Shown: one piece after another, positions 47,607 through 58,850 of the stretch
How the letters are laid out: every line of letters begins with the position of its first letter
Position numbering within the stretch: the stretch's first letter is position 1
Assembly: GCA_954871525.1 (NCBI GenBank)
Contig: OX940862.1
Location: 41,966,232-42,030,231 of the forward strand
DNA length: 64,000 nucleotides
Reading direction: 5' to 3'
Origin: Parietaria judaica
Lineage: Eukaryota; Streptophyta; Magnoliopsida; Rosales; Urticaceae
Program-made: the position numbers and the translations under genes
Notes under the pieces: model-generated
Seen by the model: the letters and a program-made list of their open reading frames with translations, nothing else
Told to the model about the DNA's origin: nothing
The model's database searches: none

Positions 47607-48840
47607 ATGGCTCCTTCAATGGTTATTCTTGCTGTTCTAATGGCGCTTCTTGGAATGTCTTCTGCCTCCGTCTACAAGGTTGATTGGAACGACGAAAGCA
47701 TCGTTGACTACGAGACGTGGGCTTCGACCAAGACTTTCCACGTCGGAGATGTTATCCGTAAGCTTTTACTCTTCTTATTTATCTTCTTATTTAGGGTTTA
47801 GCTAGGAAACAGCTTTGACATGATTCATGGTCTTCGTAGTATGCGATATTTTTTAACCTTTTGGATCATGAAATGAAATGCAGTTTTTTATTGCTTTTTT
47901 GTTTAATTTTCTGATCGAAATCCAGATATTAAATTCGTATCAATCATATTGCCAAATTGATCAGTACTTGACGAAGAAGAAAAAAAGAAAACAATATATT
48001 GTTTAATTTACATATTAATCGTTTTATTATCCCCTCAAATACATTCATAATGATTAAAAGGCAATTTCGATTATTGTACTTGTTAACTAAATATATTATT
48101 TTTTCACGAATATATATATCTAATTTAATTTTACTTTCATACGCTATAATCATATATTTATTTATAGTATCTCGAAAATTATTATTCATTGTTTTGACTT
48201 ATATACTTATTCATATTCCATCATTTACTGAAACGAAATATTTTTCATATACTTCGTTCATTTCCTTATTTTAATCCATCTTTAAAATAAAAAAACAAAA
48301 AAAAACAATAACAACTTTTTACCAATATTAAAAATTAAATAAATAGAGGATAAAACAGAGAAAACTAGTCTAATTCTAGTTTAATTTCTTGTTAAAGCAA
48401 ATAAGTACTTTTTTATGAATATTAACTTAGCTTAAAATGTGTAAAACACAACAAAATTGTGGCATGCAGTGTTCAAGTACGACGCCAAGAAGGAAAGCGT
48501 GGCGCGGGTTACACACAAGAACTTCCGGTTGTGCAACGCCACAGACCCGATAGCGGTGATGGCCTCTGGCACGGACTACGTCTCCATCAAAAGCACCCAC
48601 GCCCACCTCTACTTTATCTCCACCGTCCCCGGCCTCTGCGAGACCGGTCAGAAGGTCGACATCAGAGTCTCGCAGCCCTCTTCCCACCACTCACCAGCCC
48701 CGATCGCCGCCGTGTCTCCCTCCTCCTCCTCCTCGCCGGCTCCAGCACCGGGACCGACCTCGAGCGCTGCTGAGCCGTCCCTTCAGTCTAAGGCCCGTGC
48801 TTTTCTCGCCATGCTGGCTCTCGGAGTCGTGCTTTCTTAG
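47607..48840 (+). CDS. Phytocyanin-domain secreted protein 1
   Basis: Exons are 47607-47757 and 48470-48840; the intron is GT-AG and the product has 173 residues. The layout is a signal peptide (residues 1-20, ending GMSSA), a phytocyanin domain (21-117), a Ser/Pro/Ala-rich linker (SPAPAPGPTSS) and a hydrophobic C-terminus (FLAMLALGVVLS) fitting a GPI-anchor signal. The disulfide cysteines are kept (Cys72 in RLCNAT, Cys107 in PGLCE). The blue-copper residues are not: the usual HNV histidine is replaced (ESVARV), FxC is FIS (Ser101), and the His of PGHC is Leu106. It therefore probably binds no copper, like early nodulin-like proteins. One N-glycosylation sequon is present (N73-A-T). The protein is probably at the outer plasma membrane or cell wall. 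The single intron in the VGD-(I/L)-LFKY region is typical of the family. It is a tandem duplicate of the next gene. Confidence 0.9.
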
Positions 48841-49807
48841 CTAGCTTTCTCTTGATTATATTAGCACGTATGTTTGTAGGGTTTTATTCAGTTTGGATTC
48901 TTCATGCATGTTGATACCGCTTTGTCGATTTGGACCTTGTTTATATTAGTAACGTTTCATTATGGTATCCGAATTAGTAGAATTAATTTTTAATGATTTC
49001 TTAAGTGGGTTTGAATAACTTTTTAAGGATAATAGCAGTTTTTTATAATTTATTTTAATTGACTATATCCCGTTTTATTATGTTTTTTTTTTCACAAGTA
49101 ATTAATAGTCGTTTAATTTTACTGATCTGTAATTTTAGTAACATACATAAGTACAAGATATACATAACTGGAAGAATGTTGCACGTTATTTTTTAATGAC
49201 CAAAGTACTCTTCATATTATTATACATGAGCAAGCTTATGTAATTAAATTCTTATATAATTTTTTCGTGGCTAATAAAGCTAAGTTAGCATTTAGTGGCA
49301 AAAGTAATTGTATTTTTATATATAGCTTATATGTAATGGTAATGTCTTTCGGGTCATTAGCAATGGTTGTGGCACGGGCAACTTCGTCGTTGTGGACTTC
49401 TCCGGCAACCGGAACCGTGGGCACCATCATAGTTAAATAATGCCCAATAAGACCCTACTAAACGCCATTGGATTTTGCGAATCCAATCCCTGAAAATCCA
49501 TATTTAATTAATAAAAAAAATCAAATGATAAGATAACAATTTTCCACATAAAAAAAGATTAGTTTGTTATTCCGATTTACAAATTAAGCCATATTTTTTT
49601 ATAATTGATTGTATATGTATAAATTATATTATATATATACATATGTTTATATTTATCTACTCATCTTTCATTTATTTTAGTTTCGTTATTTTTTTATTAA
49701 ATTTTAAAAAAAATATTAAATAAATACGAGTAACAAACTCCCGCTATATTTCGCATCAGTCGGTTGATTTGATTATTATTAAAACAAATCAAAACACATA
49801 TTCCTTG
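48841..49807. other. Spacer between the phytocyanin genes
   Basis: About 1 kb, AT-rich, including the terminator of gene 1 and the promoter of gene 2. No other gene is seen. Confidence 0.5.
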
Positions 49808-49815
49808 AACCCTAA
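49808..49815 (+). promoter_or_regulatory. Telo-box-like element of phytocyanin gene 2
   Basis: AACCCTAA lies 16 bp before the TATA box, as in the paralogue. Confidence 0.45.
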
Positions 49816-49830
49816 TTGCATTCATATACC

Positions 49831-49840
49831 TATAAATATA
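49831..49840 (+). promoter_or_regulatory. TATA box of phytocyanin gene 2
   Basis: TATAAATATA lies 91 bp upstream of ATG 49922. Confidence 0.65.
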
Positions 49841-49921
49841 CTACTAATCACATATTACCGCACAAGCTTTCACTCTCTTTCTTTCTCTAAGTATCTCACA
49901 AACTTCTTTTTCTATTCATCG

Positions 49922-50897
49922 ATGGCGCCTTCAAAGATTCAAGCCATGCTCGTGTTCACTTTGGTGGCCTTGCTCGGAGTTTCTTCCGCCATGATTTACA
50001 AGATTGAGTGGAATGAAAAGAGCGTCGTCGACTACGAAACTTGGGCTTCGAAGAAGTCTTTCCACGTCGGAGATCTTATTCGTAAGTATTTTTGCCGTTC
50101 TTATATGTTCTTGCTTCAATTCCATGCATGGCCTTCATATGTAGTTTTTTTTTTTTTTTTTTTTTCTGAAAGAGCATATGTAGTTTTCTGAAAAGTAATC
50201 TTTGTTAAAAATAGATCTCCTTCGAAAATTTCCTTTCTATTTTGTTGATGTTCATTCTCTTATATCGGAATTATCCGAACAGTAATGAATGTTTTGTATA
50301 CACAATATGATCATGAAAAAAATGCAGTCTTTCAGTTTTGGTTTAATACTGTTTTTTTACTGAGCGAAAAAAAAAAAATCGGAATTATCTGAACAAAACA
50401 ATTGTTTGATTTTTTCCAAACACCGGGATATTTTATAAGGTTTATATATAAAACCTCAAACTACGTACCGATTTTGATCATGACTTAACCCTACGTAAAA
50501 TTTGTGGTCAAATTTTTTTTTTTCTGCTTGACATGCAGTGTTTAAATACGACCCCAAGGAGGACAGTGTGGTGCGAGTGACGCACAAGAACTACCGGTCC
50601 TGCAACGCGACAAATCCGATCGCAGTGATGGATTCCGGTGCAGACTTCGTCTCCATCAAAAGCACCCATGCCCACCTCTACTTCATCTCCGGCGTCCCCG
50701 CGAACTGCAAAGCCGGTCAGAAGGTAGACATCAGAACTTCGCAGCCCACTTCCCACGCCCCGGCGCCAATGATCGCCTCCTCCTCGCTAGCGCCCGCACC
50801 TGGACCGGCCTCGAGCGCTGCTGATCAGCCGTCCCTTCAATCCAAAGCTGGTGCTTTTGTTGCCGTGATGTTGGCTGTCGGAGCTCTGCTTCATTAG
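49922..50897 (+). CDS. Phytocyanin-domain secreted protein 2
   Basis: Exons are 49922-50081 and 50539-50897; the intron is GT-AG and the product has 172 residues. ATG 49922 (MAPSKIQAML) is chosen because it starts the signal peptide. An upstream in-frame ATG at 49769 lies before the TATA box and is not used in this model. The layout matches gene 1: signal peptide (1-23, ending VSSA), phytocyanin domain (about 24-120), APAPGPASS linker and a hydrophobic tail (FVAVMLAVGALLH). Cys75 and Cys110 are kept. Copper ligands are lost at the same positions (FIS, Ser104; PANC with Asn109 for the usual His). The substitutions PGLC and PANC differ between the copies, so the last ligand drifted independently. 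The N76-A-T sequon is kept. It probably acts at the cell surface without electron transfer. Confidence 0.9.
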
Positions 50898-52104
50898 ATC
50901 GTAATCGTGTCGGGTTTTTAGGGTTTAATTAGTTCATATGTTATGTTAGGGTTTAATTAATGGAATTATGATATTACGTTTCATATTTTATATTTATTTT
51001 TTATTTTTATTTTTAAATCTGTTACGGAAATTACAATCGTTCTCAATCTTTTTATTTTCTGTTTCGAATCAGGCTGCGAAATTGATATTTGACTTCACAC
51101 ACACAAATTTAAAAATATACATGAAATCTGATAATGATGAAAAAAGTAGTTAACGACTTTGGAGAATATAGTGGAGTTGTTTTTATACTGTTATGTAAAT
51201 CTGATAAGATTAATATACATGAAATAATTTACTCTCCTTCATATTCAACGCTATATTTAGAATTTAATCCAATTTGTAAACTAAAAATATCACACTTAAT
51301 TTACTTCTTATCTTCTACACAAAAAATAAAAAATAAAAAATATTAGTTATTTTTTATTCTATATTTGTAGTAGACTACGATTTTATTACTGATCATATAA
51401 AGTATTTTGTTAAGTTTGCGATTCATCTCGAAATTAACTTAAACGACATAAATCTCAAAAACGACATAAAACATTAAGTGGACAGGAAAACCATGAACCA
51501 GAGTGGAAATCAAATGAAACAAAAAAGTAGATAATAATAAAAAATAATAAGAGAAATTAAAATTATGGTAGAAAATAAAAAAAAACGACAATTCATTTAT
51601 ACTGTGGATAATGCAAAATCCGTCGTAAAAAAGCTGTAACATCTTTTTTTTTAAAAACGACAAAGAAACTATAAACGACGCCAAACTCAATATTAGATAA
51701 GATTGTCAATTTAAATAGAAATATAAAGAATGAATACTGCCGTACATCTCCATACAAATAGTAATATAGGCTATTAATTTAGGCCATGCAGTTAATTTAT
51801 TTTCGTTAAGGAAATATAGGTCATAAATTGCAAATTAATGTTACGTATAGTAAAAAATAATCTTTTAGAGTATGGCTTATATATCTGGTGTGAGAAATTA
51901 ATTAGTTGTATCGTGCACATCTCGTGATGAGACTGACATCGCTATAAATTTTTATTTTTATTTTTGATGAAAAGGGAAAAAATAATGGACTTATAACTAA
52001 TTGAGAACAATACATAAAGTCATAAACCATAAACTTGATGTTACAACATGTCCTTTGATATCTGTGATACCTTATTCTTGATGCCGTTTTTTTGGATCAA
52101 ACAC
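50898..52104. other. Intergenic, no feature recognised
   Basis: Strongly AT-rich, with short frames and homopolymer tracts only. No domain or repeat end is identified. Confidence 0.5.
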
Positions 52105-52777
52105 TGTTGAGGCCCAAGTTGTGGATTTTGGGCCTGGCCCAATGTCGCTTGTTGACGTGGCGGTCTTTTGTAGACTTCTGTGCGGGCCTTGGTTGACTTT
52201 TGTTACGGGGATGACAGATTTTGCTGTTTGTGGTCTCTCTCTCTCTGATCCCGTTGACTTTGGGGTGGTTGGCGTTGACTCTGATGTGAGGTTTTGATTG
52301 ACCGATTCGGGGACTCTGAGTTGATATCACTGGACTTTCTTAGATCGAAGGTCTCGTGGCCGTTCAGGGTCTGGGCGATCGGGGTGGCTCACTACCTGTT
52401 ACCGCAGAGCCTGGAGATGACCAGGCCGGGTTTTGTACAGGTTCGGAGTCCACGCGGATCGGGGGTACCAATGAACGGGGGAGTGCATTCGTCCAATATT
52501 TAGGTCCAGAGACCCCTCTCAGGGTGATCCCTCGGTCGTCCGGATCTTAGAGGGAATTTCTCAGACCTGACCCTACGACCTAAATAGTGGGCCCAGTCAC
52601 TTGTCCCCAGACTATCCCAACAGCCGCGTAGTGGACTGAAGATAGGCTAGACAGAATGTGGAACGGAGCCTATCAGGCGGGTCGTGGTCTTATGAAAATC
52701 CCTCCAGGGCTTCCGCTTTTATGAACTATCTCACTTTCCGAGCCTGAAAAATGTAACACCCGAGGTCAAGGGAAACA

Positions 52778-52795
52778 GGGGGGGGGGGGGGGGGG
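52778..52795 (+). repeat. G18 homopolymer
   Basis: An unbroken run of 18 G is followed by TACCCCC. Such runs are prone to sequencing and assembly error. Confidence 0.95.
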
Positions 52796-53193
52796 TACCC
52801 CCTGATTCACCTCCGACGCTCAACATTAGTATAATATTTGAGGGGAGGCGAGTATATCGGGGGTAGAGAGAGAGAGAACTCGAGTCGAGTGAGTTCGAAT
52901 GAGTTACCGTTTCAACTGAACTGAGCTTCTATTTATAATAGGGTCCAGGGGCTCGAGTGCAGATAAATATTCTCCAGGAGGTCCCTGGGCAATTTTGAAT
53001 ATTGTAGGTTTGTCCCTGGGAAAAGAGGAGTCGATCGCCGCCGTCGGATCGCCGATCGGACGGCTCACGCGCCCACACGCGCGCGCCAAGTGGCTGGCGC
53101 GCGGATCAGGGCCCCATCGTGGCCCTCCACGTGTCCGCGTGGGGATGGGCGCGCGAGTGGGCGGCCTGTCCCTCGGATGGGACAGGCGTGGGC

Positions 53194-53277
53194 GATCGCG
53201 CCAAGTGGCGCGATCCGGAGCGTCGCGGGCCCACGCTGCTGCGCGGGCGCGGGAGATCGCGCCACGTGGCGCGATCT
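53194..53277. repeat. Paired palindromes centred on CCAnGTGG in the solo LTR
   Basis: A near-perfect palindrome at 53194-53215 (core GCGCCAAGTGGCGC) and a perfect 24-bp palindrome at 53254-53277 (core GCCACGTGGC) lie 60 bp apart. A third, weaker one is at about 53081-53102. The core CACGTG is a G-box. Confidence 0.8.
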
Positions 53278-53619
53278 GGCGATTCTTCAGCCCCACTTGG
53301 GGCTGGTCTGACCTGGTGGGTCCCGCTGCCTGCGCCGTGGGGCCCGCCGAGGAGGTGCTCGGGTGTTTTTGCTCCCGGGCGCGTCCCGCGTCTGTTTTTC
53401 CCAAATTTTATGTCGTTTTTGGGGTTTTTCATATTTTTGCGAACACCGGGACACTTTGTTTTTCGAAAACGGGCCTCCGGAGGAAAATTTGGGTTTGAAA
53501 TTGATTAATTTGATTGATAAAGATTAATCAAATTATATAATTAATTGACGGGAATTATATTAATAATTCTCGTTTAATTAATTTATTTCGTAAATCAATT
53601 TCAAAAATTACCCATAACA

Positions 53620-54729
53620 CTTATTATATAAAAACGATGATAATATTGATGTAACTGAAGCTCGGCATTCTTCGAATATTGTTCCGGGACGAATATCAAC
53701 CGTCAATTCTGTTTTAGGTGTTAATTGGATGACACAAATACTAGATTTAGGGCATCAAAATCGTCATCCTCTCTAAAAGGAATCCGAATTGACGAGAAAT
53801 GCAAATGTTCGATGTTAGACGATTATTGCCCTCACAAAAATAAGGACCTTAATAAGTTCATGCAACATATATTATATAAAAATAAAACAAAATACGATAA
53901 AATATTAATTCCGTATAACATTGAACATCATTTATACGCCCTTAAAGTCAATGCCTTCAGTTTTGCAATGTTGTGAGTTCAATTTTTATAATCAACTCAA
54001 AAGATATGACCCGTTAAAAACTAATTTTCGTACGAGCGTCTCTAAAAAAATCTTAAGGCTCAAAAAAACGTCAAGTTTTGTTCATCGTCCTTCTCTTAAT
54101 CAACTAATGACTGCTAAACAAAAAAGTTGGAATTGCCCATGTCGACATATATTTTGTTAAATATGTAAGTTTTCGATACGAGACAGACGCGACAAGTATG
54201 GACTATGGAATATCCGATTGATTGAGTGATGAAAAATGATATAAACGTTTTAGCCTAAATAATTTGACATCTTACCCGTACGGAATCGATTTATCCGATT
54301 GAGTGTGCAACTTTTTTTCAGTTTAAAAGGCACGATGAACAAAGATTCAGACATGGATAATCACTTTTGTCCTTGTTAAAAAGCAGTTTCCAAGTTTTGA
54401 TGTCACAAAAAAGAGGATTTGTCACCAAAATATGTTAAGAAGATGACCAACTAGCTATCTAACTTCACGTCACTCAGTGTTACATTCCATCAAGTGAGAC
54501 ATCAACAATTATCATTATCTGAATTATTGAGTGCTCAATAATATAAGTCGGAGAAGAAAAGCCTCAGATGAAAGTGAAACATTTCCCCTTTTTATCAAAA
54601 TAAAATAATTAAATCCACTGTGAATTAATTAATTAAATGCCTCAAACGAAAATTGGAAAAGTTCACAAAGATGCAATGATTATTGTGGAGTTGGGAAGAG
54701 GAACTAAGTTTTGTATTATTTGTTGTATT
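53620..54729. other. Intergenic, no gene recognised
   Basis: AT-rich. The frame 53725-53976 (MDDTNTRFRASKSSSSLKG...) has no recognised domain and I do not call it a gene. Confidence 0.45.
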
Positions 54730-55023
54730 TAGAGCTGCAACTCGCGATGGGTAATCCACGGTCGCGATGCATCGCGATGGATTTGGCAAAATCGCGATGC
54801 GTCGCGACTATTTGGTCAAAATCGCGATGCGTCACGATGGGTCGCGATTTGTGGTGAAAATTCGCGCCAAACTCTCTCGCCCAATCCCACATAGCCACAT
54901 CATCAATCCGACGCATCGCGATGCATCGCGATTTGGCACAGTCGCGACGCATCGCGACGGCCATTTTCGCGATTTTGGCGATTCGACTCGCGATGCATCG
55001 CGACATCGCGAGTTGCAGCTCTA
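54730..55023. mobile_element. hAT-type MITE with 20-bp perfect terminal repeats
   Basis: The ends are TAGAGCTGCAACTCGCGATG and its exact reverse complement (55004-55023). It is flanked by a perfect 8-bp duplication GTTGTATT (54722-54729 and 55024-55031), the hAT signature. The 294-bp interior is a mosaic of palindromic words such as TCGCGATGCATCGCGA and TCGCGATGCGTCGCGA. No transposase is present. Confidence 0.9.
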
Positions 55024-55031
55024 GTTGTATT

Positions 55032-56798
55032 ACTCTTCTCTTCAGTCTCCTCATACTTGAACCTTCTTAAAGATCGCAAAAATTGGCCCGAAAGCATACC
55101 TTTTGGCCTAAAAATGTAACCGATTCTAAATTAATTTTTGCCTTAATTTAATTTGTAATAAAAATTAGCAATTTTTCAATCCCACGTGTTTGCAATTAAA
55201 AAAATTGGAATTTGTTTATTATCGGGCCAAAAAGTCAAAAATATTTCTTGGTGATCGAAATTTTGCCCCTCTATGTTTCTTTCCTTCTATATTGGAGCAA
55301 ATCAAGGTTGTAAAAATACCGGCTTGACGAAGACCTATTTGAAGAAGAACAAGATGAGAAAGTACAAGAAGAGAGACAACGTTTGACATATATTTACATA
55401 ACAGTAATATAATTCTTATATTATTTTCTAAAAAAAAAATTATAAGTTAGTATTTACTTGTAAATCTGATCAATAGCTTTATTTATACGTCGATAAACTT
55501 TTTCTGTCAATATTCCCATAAAATAGAATCTATGAATTTTTCATCATCTCAATCGTTATTTAGAACTTGGAGCTCATATCATATCACAAATCCAGTGGTA
55601 TCTCTTTGTGTATAGCATAATTGACAAAACATAACTATTATTAAATATGAATAGAGTTTTGTTTGTGTACAAGTCTAATGTCGTTAATTTCCCTTTTTAA
55701 CTTGCTTGATGAAAAAGTACTCAATGTATTAATTAGTATTAATATATATAAAAATAAATTAGGGAAAGTACTGTGGGAATGGAGGTGTTTCGCTTCTCTT
55801 TCCGAGCCTCTAAATCTCTAATAAGTCAAGTGAACTGCCTAATATTAATTACAGTTACTAATTTATTATTATTATTATTATAATCAATTAATAGAAAATG
55901 ATTATAAGTAAATAAAGAATGAAGCGCGAGCCGAGCCGGCGAAAAAGCCGAGGTTGGCGCTGGCGCGTAACCCAATAACTACACGCGCGAGCGATTACAC
56001 GTGCACGGACACCACCACACACCAAAAACCGTCTCTCCCTCCAACACACTATTTATGCCTTATACCCCCTTAACTTATCAATACCTAACAAATTGATCCC
56101 TACACTTTTTTCCTTTAGTCCTTTTTTACCCAATAAGTATCTCTATACATCATATTATTATTACCTTTTAAACTGTTTTTTTTTATTATTATTATTAAAT
56201 TGTCTCCTTAACTCATAGTGAAGGATATTTGTGGCATCACTACCCAATTTTCCACCAAACCAAATGTTACACCTAAAAATAACAAAATCATTTCTTTTCA
56301 AGTTAAAAACACATATACATTTCTAATTTCTGGGAAAAAAAATCATAAACGTACATGTATCTGTCGTACAACAATCTTTAATAAAACATGAATGAAAATA
56401 AACTTCGACACTGTCTAATGATTGGGTATATTTTTACTATAAAAAAATAACGAATATATCATCACACTTATTACAAAATTTAAATTAAATACTTATGACA
56501 CATTAAAAAGTCATTAAAATTAAACTGATTTTAAAAAAAATTATTAATGAAATATCTATTTTGTACATTTTTTTTCTAAAAATTGCCCATTGTAATAAAC
56601 CCAATGATAGTTTAAAAAAGTGTAGCTAAATAAGTATTTCATTATCATTACCTTATAAAATAATTAAGAAATATGTTTAATTTTAATGACTTTTTAATGT
56701 GTCATAATTGATACAAAATTAGAAATCTAAGGGTGTTATTGATATTTTTACACACATATATATATATATACACACACAAGCAAACTCGCTGCTAAGCC
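55032..56798. other. Intergenic, upstream of PLP9
   Basis: AT-rich with ATT and TA microsatellites (for example about 55861-55880 and 56757-56770). No gene is seen. Confidence 0.5.
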
Positions 56799-57027
56799 CA
56801 GTGGCGGGAGCACACTCAAGGGTGGGGTGGTTGAAACCACCCCCCAAAAAAAAAATAGTGTAATTATGGTATTGTTTTATATAATTTTAGTGTAAATACA
56901 TATAAAATTTTACCTCAACCCCCCCTAAAGTTTCTGTAAAATGTGTATATAACCCCTTCAAGTGCAATTTTTGACAAAAAAAATTAAATCTAACCCCCCC
57001 GAGATGAAATTCCTGGTTCCGCCACTG
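56799..57027. mobile_element. hAT-type MITE in the PLP9 promoter
   Basis: Ends CAGTGGCGGGAGC and, reversed, CAGTGGCGGAACC are flanked by a perfect 8-bp duplication GCTAAGCC (56791-56798 and 57028-57035). The 229-bp element is non-coding, with runs of C and A. It ends 220 bp before the PLP9 start codon. Confidence 0.88.
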
Positions 57028-57247
57028 GCTAAGCCCAACTTCTTCACTCAGTCACTGCTTTCGCGTCGTGCTTATTAAGTCTCTCAACTACTCACAGAGA
57101 GAGAGAGAGAGAGATCCGCCATTGTTGTGTTTCAGAGCTTCCCCATTTATACCTCTCAGCAGCAAAGTGTGATCACAGGCTCTCACTGCCTGTACTTTTA
57201 TAAACAGTATACACTGCGAGTGTAGCAGAGCTTAGAGAGAGAGAGCA

Positions 57248-58850
57248 ATGGAGCTGAGCAAAGTTACATTGGAGATCTTCACCAAGCTCGAGCAGAAATG
57301 GCTCTCCCACTGCGAGTCCACCAAGCGCACTCGCATCCTCACCATCGACGGTGGGGGAACCTCCGCCATTGTCGCCGGAGCTGCTCTCATCCACCTCGAA
57401 GACCAGATCCGCCTCCAAACCGGCGACCCCCTCGCGCACATCGCCGATTTCTTCGACCTCATCGCCGGCACCGGAATCGGAGCCCTCCTCGCCGCCATGA
57501 TCGCCGCCGCTGACGGCTCCGGCTCCGGCCGCCCTCTCTACACCGCCAAAGAAGCTGTCGCCGCTATATCGGGACGAAACTCGGCTCTGTTCAAGCCCCG
57601 GGGAATCTTTCGCCGGAGCACGAATCTTAGATTCTCCGGCAAGAGCATGGAGTCGACGTTGATGGAGATTTTCCGGCGAGGCCGCGACGGGAAGGACTTG
57701 ACGCTGAGGGACACGGTGAAGCCGCTGATCGTGCCGTGCTTCGACCTGCGGAGCTCGGCGCCGTTCGTGTTCTCGCGCGCCGACGCGGCGGAGTCGGCGA
57801 GCTTCGACTTCGAGCTGTGGAAGGTCTGCCGCGCCACGTCGGCAACGCCGGGGCTGTTCCGGCCGTTCGGGCTCGCCTCCGTTGATGGAAAGACGGCGTG
57901 CTCGGCCGTGGACGGTGGCCTCGTCATGAACAACCCGACCGCGGCGGCAGTGACGCACGCGCTCCACAACAAGCGGGATTTCCCGGCTGTCAATGGAGTC
58001 GAGGACCTTCTCGTCCTCTCGCTCGGGAACGGCCCCGCACTGCGGCGGGCAACACCGAGGGCGTCGTGCTCTACAGCGGCGATTGTCGACATTGTGGTCG
58101 ACGGCGTATCGGAGACCGTTGACCAGATGCTGGGCAACGCCTTCTGTTGGAACCGTACGGACTACGTCAGGATTCAGGTAGTTACTCAGGCTCGTTTCCC
58201 ACCTTCTGTTGGGTTGCCTAGAAAATATAAGAGAATGGGAAAGGGTAAAGTCGGAACCGGAAATCGGTAATTCGATATATTTTTGTCTAGGTTCCGGTTA
58301 TTTTAGATTTTAGAAATTCCTTTTTCCGGTTTTAATTTGTAAAAAAATATTTTTTTCATAACTTGTAGCTAGTACCCGAACTGACAAAAAAAGGAAGTTA
58401 TTTTATGGTTTCGAATAGGTAAATAAAAATAATAATTGTATTTTATCAGGTATGAACTTGGAATTAAAAATTAAAAGATGTTATAGAAACCGAGACCCGC
58501 ATAACTATAACGGCTTTAATTGTTATCGCGAATCGGTATTCAAAGCGACAATCGGTAATCAATGTTCTATCCAATAAATTAAGATTATAAAATTATTGAC
58601 ATCCCTTATTGACGTGCAGGCTAACGGAATCGGAGGCAACGGGATAAGCAAGGACGAAGAGGTGTCGACAGAGGTCTTGAAAGAAAGAGGCGTCGAGTCG
58701 TTACCGTTTGGCGGGAAACGTTTACTGACGGAGACTAACGGCCAGAGAATCGAGAATTTCGTACAACGCTTGGTGGCAGCCGGAAAGACGAGCCTGCCGC
58801 CAAGCCCGTGCAAGGAGTCCAGCGTTAGCCCCCTCGCCACCGGCCGTTAG
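57248..58850 (+). CDS. PLP9: Patatin-related phospholipase, pPLAIII subgroup
   Basis: Exons are 57248-58177 and 58620-58850; the intron is GT-AG and the product has 386 residues. The patatin domain covers about residues 29-235. The oxyanion loop is ILTIDGGGTSA (DGGG at 34-37). Where classical patatins have the nucleophile motif GxSxG, this protein has GTGIG (74-78). The Asp motif is VDGG (Asp222), followed by MNNPTAAAVTHAL. Missing catalytic Ser with GxGxG is the known mark of the plant pPLAIII group, which influences membrane lipid turnover, cell elongation and seed oil. The C-terminus (exon 2, 77 residues) has KERGVESLPFGGKRLL and QRIENFVQRLV, as in PLP9 (pPLAIII-delta type). Assignment within the group is by recalled similarity and by synteny with FAP1 and RRF. 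The first exon is GC-rich. A GA-rich 5' leader (57096-57115, 57234-57246) and TATAAA at 57199-57204 lie upstream; the latter is close to the ATG and uncertain as a TATA box. A MITE sits in the promoter. Confidence 0.93.

Larger units (their letters stand above)
52105..53619 (-). repeat. GC-rich solo LTR, minus orientation
   Basis: Ends TGTTGAGGCC (left) and CCCATAACA (right) form the imperfect inverted ends of an LTR that reads TGTTATGGG...CCTCAACA on the minus strand. A reverse-strand TATA region (CTATTTATAATAG) lies near 52929-52941. No polypurine tract or primer site flanks it, so it is solo. AACAC precedes the left end and also occurs within the right end, so the duplication is ambiguous. 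It may be Ty3/gypsy, which is uncertain. The many long frames at 52900-53510 on both strands reflect high GC and are not genes. Confidence 0.6.

Noticed and set aside
49769..49921. Upstream in-frame ATG extending phytocyanin 2 by 51 residues
   Set aside because: It lies upstream of the TATA box, and the ATG at 49922 begins a proper signal peptide matching the paralogue.
52904..53508. Four or five frames over 100 residues on both strands
   Set aside because: All lie in the GC-rich solo LTR; the compositions mirror each other and no motif is seen.
57173..57967. 264-residue minus-strand frame over PLP9
   Set aside because: It is antisense to the well-supported PLP9 exon, whose GC-rich codons create mirror frames.
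57538..58137. 199-residue minus-strand frame over PLP9
   Set aside because: Antisense shadow of PLP9 exon 1.
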